From Oscillatoria sp. CS-180 (GTDB taxonomy: Bacteria > Cyanobacteriota > Cyanobacteriia > Phormidesmidales > Phormidesmidaceae), in assembly GCF_028330965.1 (NCBI RefSeq), contig NZ_JAQMUB010000088.1:214634-278633 (forward strand): a stretch of 64,000 nucleotides of DNA, given 5' to 3'. Each line of letters starts with the position of its first letter. Position 1 is the first letter of the stretch. Under the pieces are notes generated by a model, which saw nothing but the letters and a program-made list of their open reading frames with translations, was not told the DNA's origin and did not search any database. The position numbers and the translations under genes are program-made. This document shows, piece by piece, positions 7,112 through 16,166 of the stretch.

Positions 7112-9373
7112 CTATCTCACAACCTCATCCATGTAGTTACCCCATAGCTCAGCGGCTTGACCACTACTGCCGTCAGTGGGGGTGTTGTCATCATTGCCTA
7201 GCCAAACCCCCGTGACCAAATCTTGACTTGGGACAAAGCCAACAAACCAGAGATCGCGGTTGTCGTTGGTCGTTCCAGTCTTGCCAGCTTCTCCTAAACC
7301 GAGATAAGCATTGCCTCCGGTACCGCCCTGGACAACGCCCTGCATGAGGTTAGTCAATGTTTGAGCAACGTCAGGGGAAATAACTTGTTGATTCGTGTTG
7401 CCCGTTTGTCCAAATTCATAGATGATACGGCAACTGTTGGCATCATTGGGATCAGTACAATCGCTGCTGTCCAAAACACGACGAATGCCATGGGGTGGAT
7501 TCCAAATTCCTTCGTTGGCGATCGCTCCAAAAGCTCCCGTGAGCTCTAGCGGCGTTACCTCACTCTCGCCTAGGACCAAGCCCGGAGCGGGATTTAAATC
7601 ACTTTCAATGCCCATTCTCTGAGCCTGCCGCACCACAGAATCAAGTCCGACTTCTTGAGCGATACGGAGTGCCACAACGTTTTCCGAGAGAGCTAACCCA
7701 CTGTACATATCCAGAGGACTGCCCCCTGAACGACAGCCCTCAAAAAACTGCCCGCGCCAGTTCAAACCATCACAGCCAAAGCTTTGACCCGGTGAAATAT
7801 CGTCTTCCAAAGCAGCAGCGTAGGCAAACACCTTAAAGGTAGACCCAGGCTGTCGTAACGCTTGGGAAACGCGATCAAACTGGCTGGTCTGATAGTCAAC
7901 ACCGCCGACATAAGCCCGAATTTCTGACGACTGACTATCTAACGTGACGACGGCTCCTTGACTGTAGTTGAGACCAGCACCATTGCTCAGCACATCCGAG
8001 GTCAGCGCGTTTTCAGCATCAGCCTGCATATCAAGGTCAAGGGTCGCTTCGACGATGAAGTTACCTTCCCGAGCCAACCCTTCTCCTAAAACCGCTTCTA
8101 GCTCTTGGAAAATGTAGGTGTAAAAATAGGGAGCACGGATACTTTGCAATTCTTCCCGCGCTGAGGGACTAATCTCGATACGAGATCGCCGGGCCCGCCG
8201 AGCGTCTTCTGCGCTAACCATGCCTAACGCAGTCATGCGATCTAGAACGCGATCGCGGTAGTCCACAGCTGCCTCGTAGTTTTGCACAGGATTGAACGCA
8301 TTGGGAGCTGGCAGAATGCCCACCAAAGTAGCTGCCTCAGAGAGCGTCAAATCACTGGCAGATTTGCCGAAATAGAACTGGGCAGCATCTTCAAACCCGT
8401 AGAGATTGCCCCCCAGATAGACCCGATTGAGATACAGCAATAACAAATCGTCTTTGCTGTAAAAGCTTTCTAGCTTGAGCGCCACGATCGCTTCTCGGAT
8501 TTTGCGACCAGCGGAGTCATCGGTACCGACATATTCGCGATAGACACTACGGGCAAGCTGTTGAGTAATGGTGCTGCCCCCTTCTCGAATCTCGCCCCCC
8601 CGAATGTTAGTCACCAGGGCACGGGTAATACCGATAGGATCAACACCAAGATGCCAGTAATAGCGGGTGTCTTCTGAGGCAACGACCGCTTTCGGTAAAA
8701 AGGCAGAATAATCAGCAATGCGCTTTTTTTCCTGGTGAGCTTGGGTCGGCTCGGGTCGTAGCGGGATCACATCACCGCCCTCTTCGGCATAAATAATCAC
8801 CGGCCCCTGCACGGAGTCAGGAATTGGACGCATGGGAATTTTGGGCCATTCTAGGCCGACAATCCAAGCCCCCAAAATCGCTGTAATTCCTGTAAAGCCA
8901 TAAAGACCATATTTCAGTCCCTGTAAATACCAAGGCGGAGGTTCTGCATACCGTAGGGTGACTCCGTCAGCTAAGTCAGCAGGCCCTAACGTTAATACAT
9001 CACCGTGCTGGAAAACCCAATAGTTCAGCCTTTTTTTGCCGCGATAAATGCCGTTGGTTGATTTCTTGTCTTTAATAACGAAAGGACGACCTGGACGGTT
9101 CGGGTCACGAGTGAGGGAAGCATGAACCTGGCTAACAATTGGACTGCCGACAACAATGTCGCTACTTTGGGAACTGCGGCCTAGCAGGTAGCGATCGCCC
9201 AGCAGCGGGAATTGCTCAACTTTGCCCTGGTAATTCACTTCCAAAAGGGCAGGCTTAGCCCCAGTCTTAAGAGCAATCTTCGAGAAATCAATGTTCTGCT
9301 GAGCAGATTTAAACGCCTGGGTAACGTTACCTAGAAAGGTGCGTGGCGGTGTCGGCGGTTTAGACGAACTCAT
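7112..9373 (-). CDS. FHA-domain class A penicillin-binding protein (transglycosylase/transpeptidase)
   Basis: A 753-residue bifunctional peptidoglycan synthase. Order of domains: FHA domain at about 45-140 (LLGRSSQSSDIVVGSPIVS, then STNGIY), a membrane segment at about 152-174, a GT51 glycosyltransferase domain with catalytic EDTRYYWHLG from residue 234 and STITQQ at 267-272, and a transpeptidase domain with STFK at 511-514, SEN at 563-565 and KTGTT at 698-702. All catalytic motifs are intact. The FHA domain lies on the cytosolic side and normally binds phosphothreonine, so Ser/Thr kinase control of wall synthesis is a reasonable inference. The architecture is characteristic of cyanobacteria. 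Confidence 0.95.
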   Translation of the reverse strand: MSSSKPPTPPRTFLGNVTQAFKSAQQNIDFSKIALKTGAKPALLEVNYQGKVEQFPLLGDRYLLGRSSQSSDIVVGSPIVSQVHASLTRDPNRPGRPFVIKDKKSTNGIYRGKKRLNYWVFQHGDVLTLGPADLADGVTLRYAEPPPWYLQGLKYGLYGFTGITAILGAWIVGLEWPKIPMRPIPDSVQGPVIIYAEEGGDVIPLRPEPTQAHQEKKRIADYSAFLPKAVVASEDTRYYWHLGVDPIGITRALVTNIRGGEIREGGSTITQQLARSVYREYVGTDDSAGRKIREAIVALKLESFYSKDDLLLLYLNRVYLGGNLYGFEDAAQFYFGKSASDLTLSEAATLVGILPAPNAFNPVQNYEAAVDYRDRVLDRMTALGMVSAEDARRARRSRIEISPSAREELQSIRAPYFYTYIFQELEAVLGEGLAREGNFIVEATLDLDMQADAENALTSDVLSNGAGLNYSQGAVVTLDSQSSEIRAYVGGVDYQTSQFDRVSQALRQPGSTFKVFAYAAALEDDISPGQSFGCDGLNWRGQFFEGCRSGGSPLDMYSGLALSENVVALRIAQEVGLDSVVRQAQRMGIESDLNPAPGLVLGESEVTPLELTGAFGAIANEGIWNPPHGIRRVLDSSDCTDPNDANSCRIIYEFGQTGNTNQQVISPDVAQTLTNLMQGVVQGGTGGNAYLGLGEAGKTGTTNDNRDLWFVGFVPSQDLVTGVWLGNDDNTPTDGSSGQAAELWGNYMDEVVR

Positions 9374-9500
9374 ACGCGCACGATAAAGGAACTTGGCTTT
9401 GTTGTAGCAAACAACTCGGCCCTATTCTACTAATCCTAACGAGTTGGTTACGGAAAGGAGAGTGACAGAGATATTTGCGGTCTAACGATTTTTGTAAAAG

Positions 9501-10022
9501 CTATCTGTCGCGACGCACTACCTTTTTGCCATTGCCGTTGCCATTGCCGCTATCGTCAGCAGCCCGGAAGGCTGCAATGATCAGGCAGGCAATCCCAATG
9601 TTGATACAAACATCGGCAATATTAAAGATAGGAAAACGGATCAAACGAAAATCAAGAAAATCGACGACCTCGCCGTTGAAAAAGCGATCGATGCCGTTAC
9701 CCAACGCACCACTCAGGATCAGCCCATAACCGACTTGTTCCCAACGGTTTGCCAAAAGGACCCATAGCCCCAACGCGATCAAAGCTAAGCTAACGATTAG
9801 CGACAGCCAACGTAGCCATTCGCCGTTATCACTAAATAAGCTGAAAGCTGCCCCTGTATTGGTGACATAAGTAAAGTGGAAAACGCTAGGCCAGAGCGGA
9901 ATGGTTTCTGGGGGAAACGTAAGCTCAAAGTTGTTGACAACCCAAAGCTTGGTGAGCTGATCTAGCACTAGCCCAATGATTGCAGCAATCCAGAAAAGCG
10001 GGTTTTTGAACCTCATAAGCAT
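9501..10022 (-). CDS. lspA: Lipoprotein signal peptidase (signal peptidase II)
   Basis: LspA cleaves the signal peptide of prolipoproteins in the plasma membrane after diacylglycerol is added. From ATG 10022 the protein has 173 residues and four membrane helices. Diagnostic motifs are DQLTKLW at 21-27, NTGAAFSLF at 55-63, GNGIDRF at 108-114, VVDF near 119-122 and FNIADVCINIG at 133-143; the Asp residues in the last two are the expected catalytic pair. The start ATG overlaps the TAA stop of bioY (TAATG), which argues for this start rather than a longer frame and for translational coupling. The C-terminus ends in a Gly/Asn and basic tail. Confidence 0.95.
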   Translation of the reverse strand: MLMRFKNPLFWIAAIIGLVLDQLTKLWVVNNFELTFPPETIPLWPSVFHFTYVTNTGAAFSLFSDNGEWLRWLSLIVSLALIALGLWVLLANRWEQVGYGLILSGALGNGIDRFFNGEVVDFLDFRLIRFPIFNIADVCINIGIACLIIAAFRAADDSGNGNGNGKKVVRRDR

Positions 10023-10666
10023 TAATAAAACAAGATTTGGCGCAGCAAATACGCCAGTACAGAGACAGCACACACCATGATTAATTGCCCTGGCAAAGGC
10101 GCTAGCGAATAAGCAAAAATGGCATCCCAAGCGGGAAAGGCAACTTGTTCCAGCCAGCTCCCGAGGGACGCGATCGCTAAATACAACAGTCCGAAACCGT
10201 GGACAATCCCTAGACCACAAACACCACTAAAGGCCAAGGTCTCTAGTTTAGGTCTTTCTTGAAAGGCAAGATAGCCACAAACCCAAGCTGCTGGAATAAA
10301 ACCGACCAAATAGCCAAAACTCGGCTCACGCACGTAACCAAGTCCGCCTCCCTGCGTAAAGATAGGCAACCCAAAAACCTGAAAGAACAATAATCCTAGA
10401 GTCAAATAGGCAATTTGGGCAAGAGCTGCTGCATTTTTGCCACCGACACAGGCCGTTAGTAGAACGGCTCCGACTTGAAAACTGACGCCCAGCGAATAGA
10501 TTTGAATTCCGGTTGCATTCCAGTCCCAAGGGGCATTGGTGATGAAGGCTTCCAACCAAGTTGCCGTGATGGTGAGCACCAAGCCAATTAAGGCCCATAT
10601 TAAATCGAGTGGAGATAATGCCCGCTGTTGCTTATCCATCGCTTGTTGCACCAGTGCAAAAGGCAT
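10022..10666 (-). CDS. bioY: Biotin transporter S component BioY
   Basis: BioY is the substrate-binding membrane subunit of biotin ECF transporters. 214 residues, about six hydrophobic helices, and the family motif GGGLGYVREPSFGYLVGF at about residues 117-134. An internal ATG at 10639 (MDKQQRALS) is an alternative start. No EcfA/EcfT genes lie nearby, so it would have to share energising subunits encoded elsewhere or act alone. It is directly coupled to lspA by a 1-bp overlap. Confidence 0.9.
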   Translation of the reverse strand: MPFALVQQAMDKQQRALSPLDLIWALIGLVLTITATWLEAFITNAPWDWNATGIQIYSLGVSFQVGAVLLTACVGGKNAAALAQIAYLTLGLLFFQVFGLPIFTQGGGLGYVREPSFGYLVGFIPAAWVCGYLAFQERPKLETLAFSGVCGLGIVHGFGLLYLAIASLGSWLEQVAFPAWDAIFAYSLAPLPGQLIMVCAVSVLAYLLRQILFY

Positions 10667-10710
10667 ATTCTATCGCCCTATGTAGGAGAGGTTGAGAAAA
10701 TGCAGAGATT

Positions 10711-11640
10711 TTAATCAGCGTCGTGGGGAGAGGATCTTGGTGAATTGGTCGGCTTGCTCCAAGCCGATTCTGGAAGATCAACCGTTGGTCTAGGCGCAAA
10801 CGGCATCGAGGTCGATGTAATCGTGTCCTGGCGATCGCTCTTAGACATTTGAGGCGCTGCATCGAAAGCAGGCAGTGATTCCCCACATCGCTTACAAAAG
10901 CGAGCATCCGGATCGTGTACCGACCAGCCACAGTTCGAGCAGGGGATCTGAAGCGACTGAGAGACTTTGAGGATCTGCCGAATCAGGTTGCCAAGCTGAG
11001 TGGGGATCAGAGCAATACCCGTCAGAATCATCAGAATCGTACACAACCGACCTGCGTCTGACACAGGCGTAATATCGCCATACCCCACCGTCGTCATGGT
11101 AACGACCGCGAAATAAGCAGCGTCTAAAAAGGACGTGAAGGTGTCGGGATTGTAGCGCTGCTCGACCTGAAAAATAATCCCTGCATAAATAAAAATGATG
11201 GCAAACAAGGTAGAGACAATGCGGACAACGGCCAGCGTATCCGCCGCAGTGAATCGTCCTAGGATGGCGCGATCGCCCAAAAATCTCGCTAACCTCAAGA
11301 CTCGGAGCCAGCGCAGCAACCGCACGAAGCGCATGTCCAAGAATCCCAGGACAAATGGGCAGATTGCAATCAGATCAACTAATCCGTAAGGACTAAAGAC
11401 ATAAGCCCACCAGCGCTCTGCTATCCATATGCGGAGCAGATACTCCACCGCAAAAATGCTCAGAATTGTCCAGTCTAAACCGTTAAGAATTAAGCGCAGC
11501 TGATCAGGAACTTCATACGTTTCTACAACAAAAATGACAGCCGATAGAAAAATAAGAACTGCGATCGTGCCTGTAACCCATTCTCCCTTGGCTCGATTGG
11601 TGTCATCAAGATAGGCTGAGATCGTTTGCTTCAAGGGCAT
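10711..11640 (-). CDS. Voltage-gated K+ channel with C-terminal zinc ribbon
   Basis: From ATG 11640 (309 residues; a longer frame reaches 11748 but its extra 36 residues look unlike a channel N-terminus). Six membrane helices are present: S4 reads RFVRLLRWLRVLRLARFL at 104-121 with regularly spaced Arg residues, and the pore loop carries the K+ filter TTVGYGD at 183-189. Beyond S6 the cytosolic tail has C234-x2-C237...C249-x2-C252, a zinc ribbon, and then a Pro/Ser-rich disordered end. The tail replaces the usual RCK or cyclic-nucleotide domain. Likely a potassium channel of the plasma membrane; gating ligand unknown. Confidence 0.9.
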   Translation of the reverse strand: MPLKQTISAYLDDTNRAKGEWVTGTIAVLIFLSAVIFVVETYEVPDQLRLILNGLDWTILSIFAVEYLLRIWIAERWWAYVFSPYGLVDLIAICPFVLGFLDMRFVRLLRWLRVLRLARFLGDRAILGRFTAADTLAVVRIVSTLFAIIFIYAGIIFQVEQRYNPDTFTSFLDAAYFAVVTMTTVGYGDITPVSDAGRLCTILMILTGIALIPTQLGNLIRQILKVSQSLQIPCSNCGWSVHDPDARFCKRCGESLPAFDAAPQMSKSDRQDTITSTSMPFAPRPTVDLPESAWSKPTNSPRSSPHDAD

Positions 11641-11779
11641 TGGTGAATTGACGTTGCTGTGCAACAGGCATCGCAATGTCGCTATGTTACCTAGGAACGA
11701 TCCTAGATGAACATTCGCTCGGTTTACAACAGTTGTGGTTTTGGACAAAGCGAAATGACGGTTGAGCGTCTTTCATCCC

Positions 11780-11816
11780 AAAAGGGTCAAGTTGCTTAAG
11801 ACAACTTGACCCTTTT
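11780..11816 (-). terminator. Strong stem-loop downstream of the PEP-CTERM gene
   Basis: Arms AAAAGGGTCAAGTTG (11780-11794) and CAACTTGACCCTTTT (11802-11816) are perfectly complementary around a 7-base loop CTTAAGA. On the minus strand the right half becomes the 5' arm and the stem ends in a T-run, as expected for a Rho-independent terminator of the leftward PEP-CTERM gene that stops at 11890. Confidence 0.85.
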
Positions 11817-11889
11817 AGAGACTTTACGATAGCGGATCCTTGAATTGACGTTTAGACCTCTACTAGTCAGCCTCCGTGAGGCAGCTTGT

Positions 11890-12648
11890 TTAAGCTAGTG
11901 TGCTGGAGCGCTTACGGCGAATCATCACTCCGACGGCTCCTAAACCCAGCATTGCGGTAGTACTAGCAGGTTCAGGGACCTCCACCAGATCATCGGCGCT
12001 ATCAGAGACGCCTCTGACAACTAAGACAACATCGTTGAAGTCGCGATCGCCACCATTTGGCAAGTCTTCGAATCCCATGAAGGTATAGCGCTCACCTGTT
12101 TTTTCATCAACATGACTGAACGCTGTGATGTGGTTAATGCCGTCACTATTTTTGCTAGCATCAGCTCCGTATAGGTTATTCCGAGCATTTGGATTGCGAT
12201 AACCATCAGAGGCAATAAAAAGATCGAACTGAGCAATTTCTGGCAGCCCGTCAAAGTCATTGATTACTAAGCCCTCTCCATAGCTCATAGAACCACCGCT
12301 GCCTCTTTTAGAAGCATTCTCAAACAGAATTTCAGGCTCAGCACCGTCAGCAGAAAATAGAATCTGATTTTTGTATCCGGCTCCCTCATGAATGAAATAG
12401 ACTTCTACCCCCTTCGCTGTGTTGAAAAGCAAATCATTCGCATCTAAAGGTGTTAGCTGATTCTCTGCAAGGTGATTTCTTTCCTGGTTAACGGAATTCC
12501 GAAAAAAGCGAAATAGCTCTTGATTTTGCTCTTTCAAGTTCTGAGCTTCCGTTACGTTAAATGTAAATGCTTGAGCTTCTGTCGCCATCAGGCTTGTTGA
12601 TAGAAGTGCTGCGCCTAGAAAAAAGTGCTTAAGAAATTTGACTTTCAT
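11890..12648 (-). CDS. PEP-CTERM protein with DUF4114-like domain
   Basis: 252 residues with an N-terminal signal peptide (MKVKFLKHFFLGAALLSTSL... ending near EAQA), a central domain that ends in DLPNGGDRDFNDVVLVVRG, a pattern of DUF4114 proteins, and a C-terminal sorting signal VPEPASTTAMLGLGAVGV followed by RRKRSS. PEP-CTERM proteins are exported and processed by exosortase; no exosortase gene is present in the window. The gene stands alone, with a strong terminator downstream and a long AT-rich region upstream. Confidence 0.9.
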   Translation of the reverse strand: MKVKFLKHFFLGAALLSTSLMATEAQAFTFNVTEAQNLKEQNQELFRFFRNSVNQERNHLAENQLTPLDANDLLFNTAKGVEVYFIHEGAGYKNQILFSADGAEPEILFENASKRGSGGSMSYGEGLVINDFDGLPEIAQFDLFIASDGYRNPNARNNLYGADASKNSDGINHITAFSHVDEKTGERYTFMGFEDLPNGGDRDFNDVVLVVRGVSDSADDLVEVPEPASTTAMLGLGAVGVMIRRKRSSTLA

Positions 12649-13063
12649 GGGGATACTCTCACTGAACTATGTCTAAAAAGTAACTTATTGATGTAATAGA
12701 CCGAAGCGATTTGATTCAACTTATTCAAAAAATCAGAAATGGTTCTATTTTCACAAGAATAGTCCTTAAAAGACTTATCCAGGTTGTCCTAAAAGTATTT
12801 TATTAAGGTACTTCTACTGTTTTCAAATAGAGTTTAAAACGTTCTTAAAATGTGTTGTAGATATAATCACATAACATCGCTTATCTTCGACATCAACGCT
12901 GGAGCTAAGAACGTAAAAATACCTTTACTTGTTCTCAGCAAAAGGGGTAATTAGTCTAAACGTTAGTTATAATTACTGAAATGCGTCCATTATCAAATAT
13001 GCTGAAATATGTTGACTTTTGATCAGTAGTCAATCTGAATGACTCTTTCTTGATCACAGCTGA
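12649..13063. other. AT-rich intergenic region upstream of the PEP-CTERM gene
   Basis: About 415 bp, clearly richer in A and T than its surroundings, with no credible open frame. It should contain the promoter of the leftward PEP-CTERM gene and its regulatory sites. I see no strong repeat or RNA motif in it. Confidence 0.4.
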
Positions 13064-13192
13064 TGGGGAGCCTGTTAGGTTTCAAGTGGCCTGCATGGCC
13101 AACCTCACGAGAAGGTCAAGTTCTACATTCCCCCTTTTTATTACAGGGAAGAGGCATGCAGGGTAAAGGCTTTGAAGGTGACATGCTCCCCA
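13064..13192. repeat. Long imperfect inverted repeat (MITE-like or structured element)
   Basis: The ends TGGGGAGC (13064-13071) and GCTCCCCA (13185-13192) are exact complements. Further inside, CCTGCATG near 13110 pairs with CATGCAGG near 13155, and GTTAGGTTTCAAG pairs loosely with CTTTGAAGGTGAC. The whole 129-bp block can fold into one long interrupted hairpin with an inner GGGAA/TTCCCC part. It lies about 65 bp upstream of the cobalamin riboswitch. It could be a small non-autonomous mobile element or a regulatory structure. Confidence 0.55.
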
Positions 13193-13257
13193 ACTAACGT
13201 CTAATAACTTATCCGTACTGATACAAAGACCAGGCTAAGATAGCAGAGCAAAATTGA

Positions 13258-13400
13258 TGCCGTTATCTGTGGGGAAAGTTCGGTGCGCAGGAGTTACCTG
13301 CTAGTCCGACGCTGTGCCGCAACTGTGATAGCCAAAGCTGAAACTTGCCCATTTAGAGTTTCAACTCTGCTTAAGTCAGAATGCCGACTCGTAACGTTGT
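13258..13400 (+). promoter_or_regulatory. Cobalamin riboswitch upstream of cbiX
   Basis: The block contains the conserved B12-aptamer segments in order: GGTGCGCAGGAG near 13282, GCCGCAACTGTGATAGCC near 13316, and the B12 box AAGTCAGAATGCCGAC at about 13373-13388. CGTTA at 13261 can pair with TAACG at 13392 as the closing P1 stem. It stands about 45 bp before the cbiX start, so adenosylcobalamin binding most likely represses expression of the cobaltochelatase gene (known behaviour of this riboswitch class). The expression platform was not resolved. Confidence 0.9.
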
Positions 13401-13441
13401 GTCTTCACCACCTGCGATGCACAGGACTGGAGAAAATTTGA

Positions 13442-14458
13442 ATGACTGCTTTAATTCTGAAAGACCCTAGCACCCTTGATACGGGTTATCGTTTAACCTT
13501 ACCGCCGCTGCCGGAACAGAGATCGCTCCTACTCATTGGTCACGGCAGCCGTGATGCCCAAGGTCGCCAAAACGTGTTAGATTTTGCGGCGGCTTATCAG
13601 GCATTGGATACCGCTCGCCCCGTTATCCCGTGTTTTCTAGAGCTGACAGAACCGACGATTCAAGACGGCGTTGAGCGTTGTGTCGCTGAAGGGTACACCG
13701 ATATCTCTGTATTGCCTATCCTGCTGTTTGCCGCTCGTCACAATAAATTTGACGTCACCAACGAGCTGGATCGCGCCAGATCACGCCATCCTCATGTGCG
13801 GTTTCACTATGGTCGTCATTTTGGACTCGCGCCGGAGATCCTCGATTTGTGGCGAGATCGCCTGGCTCAGCTTGATCATCCTGACCACAATTCACGCCGT
13901 ATCAAACGTCAGGATACCGTTTTACTCTTCGTTGGACGAGGGGCCAGTGATCCTGATGCAAATGGAGATGTCTACAAGCTGGCCCGTCTTCTATGGGAAG
14001 GCAGTGGCTACAACACTGTTGAAACGTGCTTTATTGGCATCACGCATCCTCGGTTGGAAGAGGGATTTCGGCGATCGCGTCTTTATCAGCCCAAACGTAT
14101 CATTGTGCTGCCTTACTTCCTATTTACAGGAGTCCTGATGAAGAAAATTCAGGCGATCGCTGCCCAACAGCAGTTGCTTTTTCCTGAGACTGAGATTGTT
14201 TGTTTACCAGAAATGGGAATCCATCCTCAGTTGATGGCCGTGATGCGGCGTCGTGAAATCGAAACTCAGCTGGGCACAGTTGCGATGAACTGTGAACTGT
14301 GCAAGTTTCGCCTGTCGGCCAATAAGTCTGGCGAGTCTGGGCATCATCACGATCATCATCATCACGCCGATCATCATCACCATGCTCATCCTCATTTATC
14401 GGAGGATCCTTACGCCGAACCCGACAAATATCATGACCGCGCTTGGCAGGTACCCTAA
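13442..14458 (+). CDS. cbiX: Sirohydrochlorin cobaltochelatase, long form
   Basis: CbiX inserts Co2+ into sirohydrochlorin, the committed step of anaerobic-type cobalamin synthesis. 338 residues with two chelatase half-domains: [12 protein letters not shown] at about 30-41 and [16 protein letters not shown] at about 161-176. The C-terminal part has MNCELC at 282-287, matching the MxCxxC Fe-S motif reported in long CbiX proteins, and a His-rich stretch at 301-318 (14 of 18 His) that probably stores or delivers metal. GGAG precedes ATG 13442 by about 10 bp. It is controlled by the upstream cobalamin riboswitch. Confidence 0.95.
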   Translation: MTALILKDPSTLDTGYRLTLPPLPEQRSLLLIGHGSRDAQGRQNVLDFAAAYQALDTARPVIPCFLELTEPTIQDGVERCVAEGYTDISVLPILLFAARHNKFDVTNELDRARSRHPHVRFHYGRHFGLAPEILDLWRDRLAQLDHPDHNSRRIKRQDTVLLFVGRGASDPDANGDVYKLARLLWEGSGYNTVETCFIGITHPRLEEGFRRSRLYQPKRIIVLPYFLFTGVLMKKIQAIAAQQQLLFPETEIVCLPEMGIHPQLMAVMRRREIETQLGTVAMNCELCKFRLSANKSGESGHHHDHHHHADHHHHAHPHLSEDPYAEPDKYHDRAWQVP

Positions 14459-14544
14459 TCTGTAGAACAGCTTTCTCTCCAGAGGCGGGAATGTGAGTTT
14501 GACGCTATCCACTTCAACGATCGCTTCAGCAGGACTAACCCTTT

Positions 14545-15978
14545 TTGCGTAATTCCATTGTTTTTCGATTGCCCAAGCTGATAGCGATCGCCCTGCATCG
14601 CCTCAATCAGAGCCGCGTTTTGCAGCCCAATTTCCCCTTTCAACCGGCTCAGTTTCCCATCTTCTACGGCTGGGTGATTCTCATCGCTACCACCGTAGGA
14701 ATTCTCATGAGCATTCCCGGGCAAACCGCCGGCGTGAGCGTGTTCACAGACCCACTCCTGAGAGCAACTGGGCTTTCTCGGTTAGCACTTAGCAATGCCT
14801 ACCTCATCGGCACTCTCACAAGCGGACTGTTTTTGCCATTGGGAGGTGTTTTTATTGATCGGTTTGGGGCACGAATAGTTGTTATCGTCTCTTCGATTGG
14901 GTTAGGACTAACGCTGGTCTACTTGAGTGTGAGCGATCGCCTCGCCCAAGAAATTAGCGCAATCTTCTCTCTCAATTCATCCCTGCCCGTTGCCTTTGTT
15001 CTGCTGTGCATTGGCTTCGTTAGTCTGCGGTTTAGCGGCCAGGGCATGTTGACTTTAGTGAGCCGCACTACCGTTGGTAAATGGTTTGATCGCCGTCGGG
15101 GCATAGCTTCCGGTACTGCGGGCGTGTTTCTCTCCTTCGGATTTTCAGCGGCTCCCTTATTGCTCAGCTTTTTTATTGACGGTTTGGGATGGCGGGGCGC
15201 ATGGTTGAGTTTAGCCGCCTTAGTCAGCATAGGAATGGGCAGCTTGGGCTGGCTACTTTATCGAGACAATCCAGAAGAATGTGGGCTACTCATGGATGGT
15301 CGGTTAGCATCTTTGGCAGAGGTTCCTGCATCTTCTACCGTTGAACCGACAGAACATTCTCAAGACATTCCAGCCCAACCACGCTCCTTTTCAACAGCCC
15401 ACGATTTCACTCGCAGCGAAGCTTTAAAGACATTAGCATTCTGGTCCGTTACGTTGGCGCTAGCATCCCAAGCGTTGACCATTACAGGAATTACCTTTCA
15501 CATTGTTGATATTGGGGCTGCTGCTGGGTTGCCGGAAAAACAAACTGTAGCCATTTTTCTCCCTATCGGTGTAATAGCGACCGTAACGGGCTACCTCATT
15601 GGGATTGCGTCAGATCGCATCCGCCTGAAGGTGTTGTTCATGGCCATGATGCTGTTCGAAGCAATGGGCGTAGCGAGTATGGCCCATTTGGATAATCCAC
15701 TGTTGCGATTGCTCACCATTCTCGGCCTCGGTTTCACAGGCGGCTGCTTCGGTACCCTCTCGACAGTGACCATGCCCCGCTACTTTGGGCGACGACACCT
15801 AGGGGCGATCGCAGGCGTCGAGATGATGACGCTAGTCATTGCTAGCGCGATCGGGCCGTCTCTCCTAGCCATGTTCAACGAATTTTTTGGCAACTATCGT
15901 ATGGGGTTATATGTCTGTGCAGGCATTCCACTCACCGTTCTGCTGTTGCTCATCCCCAGCAGCAATCCCCAGCGCTGA
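14545..15978 (+). CDS. MFS transporter downstream of cbiX
   Basis: 477 residues with about 12 membrane helices and the MFS motif GGVFIDRFGARIVV after helix 2, plus DNPEECG after helix 6, a pattern of the OFA/monocarboxylate-like MFS group. No ATG is available before the first helix; a TTG at 14545 is the best start, and the true start may be another non-ATG codon nearby. It follows cbiX by 86 bp in the same direction without a visible terminator, so it may be read from the riboswitch-controlled promoter. The substrate cannot be deduced. Confidence 0.8.
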   Translation: MRNSIVFRLPKLIAIALHRLNQSRVLQPNFPFQPAQFPIFYGWVILIATTVGILMSIPGQTAGVSVFTDPLLRATGLSRLALSNAYLIGTLTSGLFLPLGGVFIDRFGARIVVIVSSIGLGLTLVYLSVSDRLAQEISAIFSLNSSLPVAFVLLCIGFVSLRFSGQGMLTLVSRTTVGKWFDRRRGIASGTAGVFLSFGFSAAPLLLSFFIDGLGWRGAWLSLAALVSIGMGSLGWLLYRDNPEECGLLMDGRLASLAEVPASSTVEPTEHSQDIPAQPRSFSTAHDFTRSEALKTLAFWSVTLALASQALTITGITFHIVDIGAAAGLPEKQTVAIFLPIGVIATVTGYLIGIASDRIRLKVLFMAMMLFEAMGVASMAHLDNPLLRLLTILGLGFTGGCFGTLSTVTMPRYFGRRHLGAIAGVEMMTLVIASAIGPSLLAMFNEFFGNYRMGLYVCAGIPLTVLLLLIPSSNPQR

Positions 15979-16166
15979 AACCAAATCTTGAAAGCAGGAT
16001 ATATAGCCCTGTGCAGCTTGGTTGAGTATGTCTCAGTGTCTTAAGGGAGCAGGAATCGGGAACAGGAAATGGAGTGCGTTTGTTGTGGAGGCTGGCTGTG
16101 TTGTTTTATTAATGAAGAAAACAGTTGGCTTGGGTTCCGTCTCTGCGGGGTTGAACTCCGTCTCTG

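Noticed and set aside
14204..14395. Met-rich small frame on the minus strand opposite the His-rich end of cbiX.
   Set aside because: The CAT-rich His codons create ATG codons on the other strand; no other support.
15979..16166. DUF5615-type toxin gene expected next to the DUF433 gene.
   Set aside because: Neither strand shows a frame of suitable length or the PIN-like motifs in this stretch.
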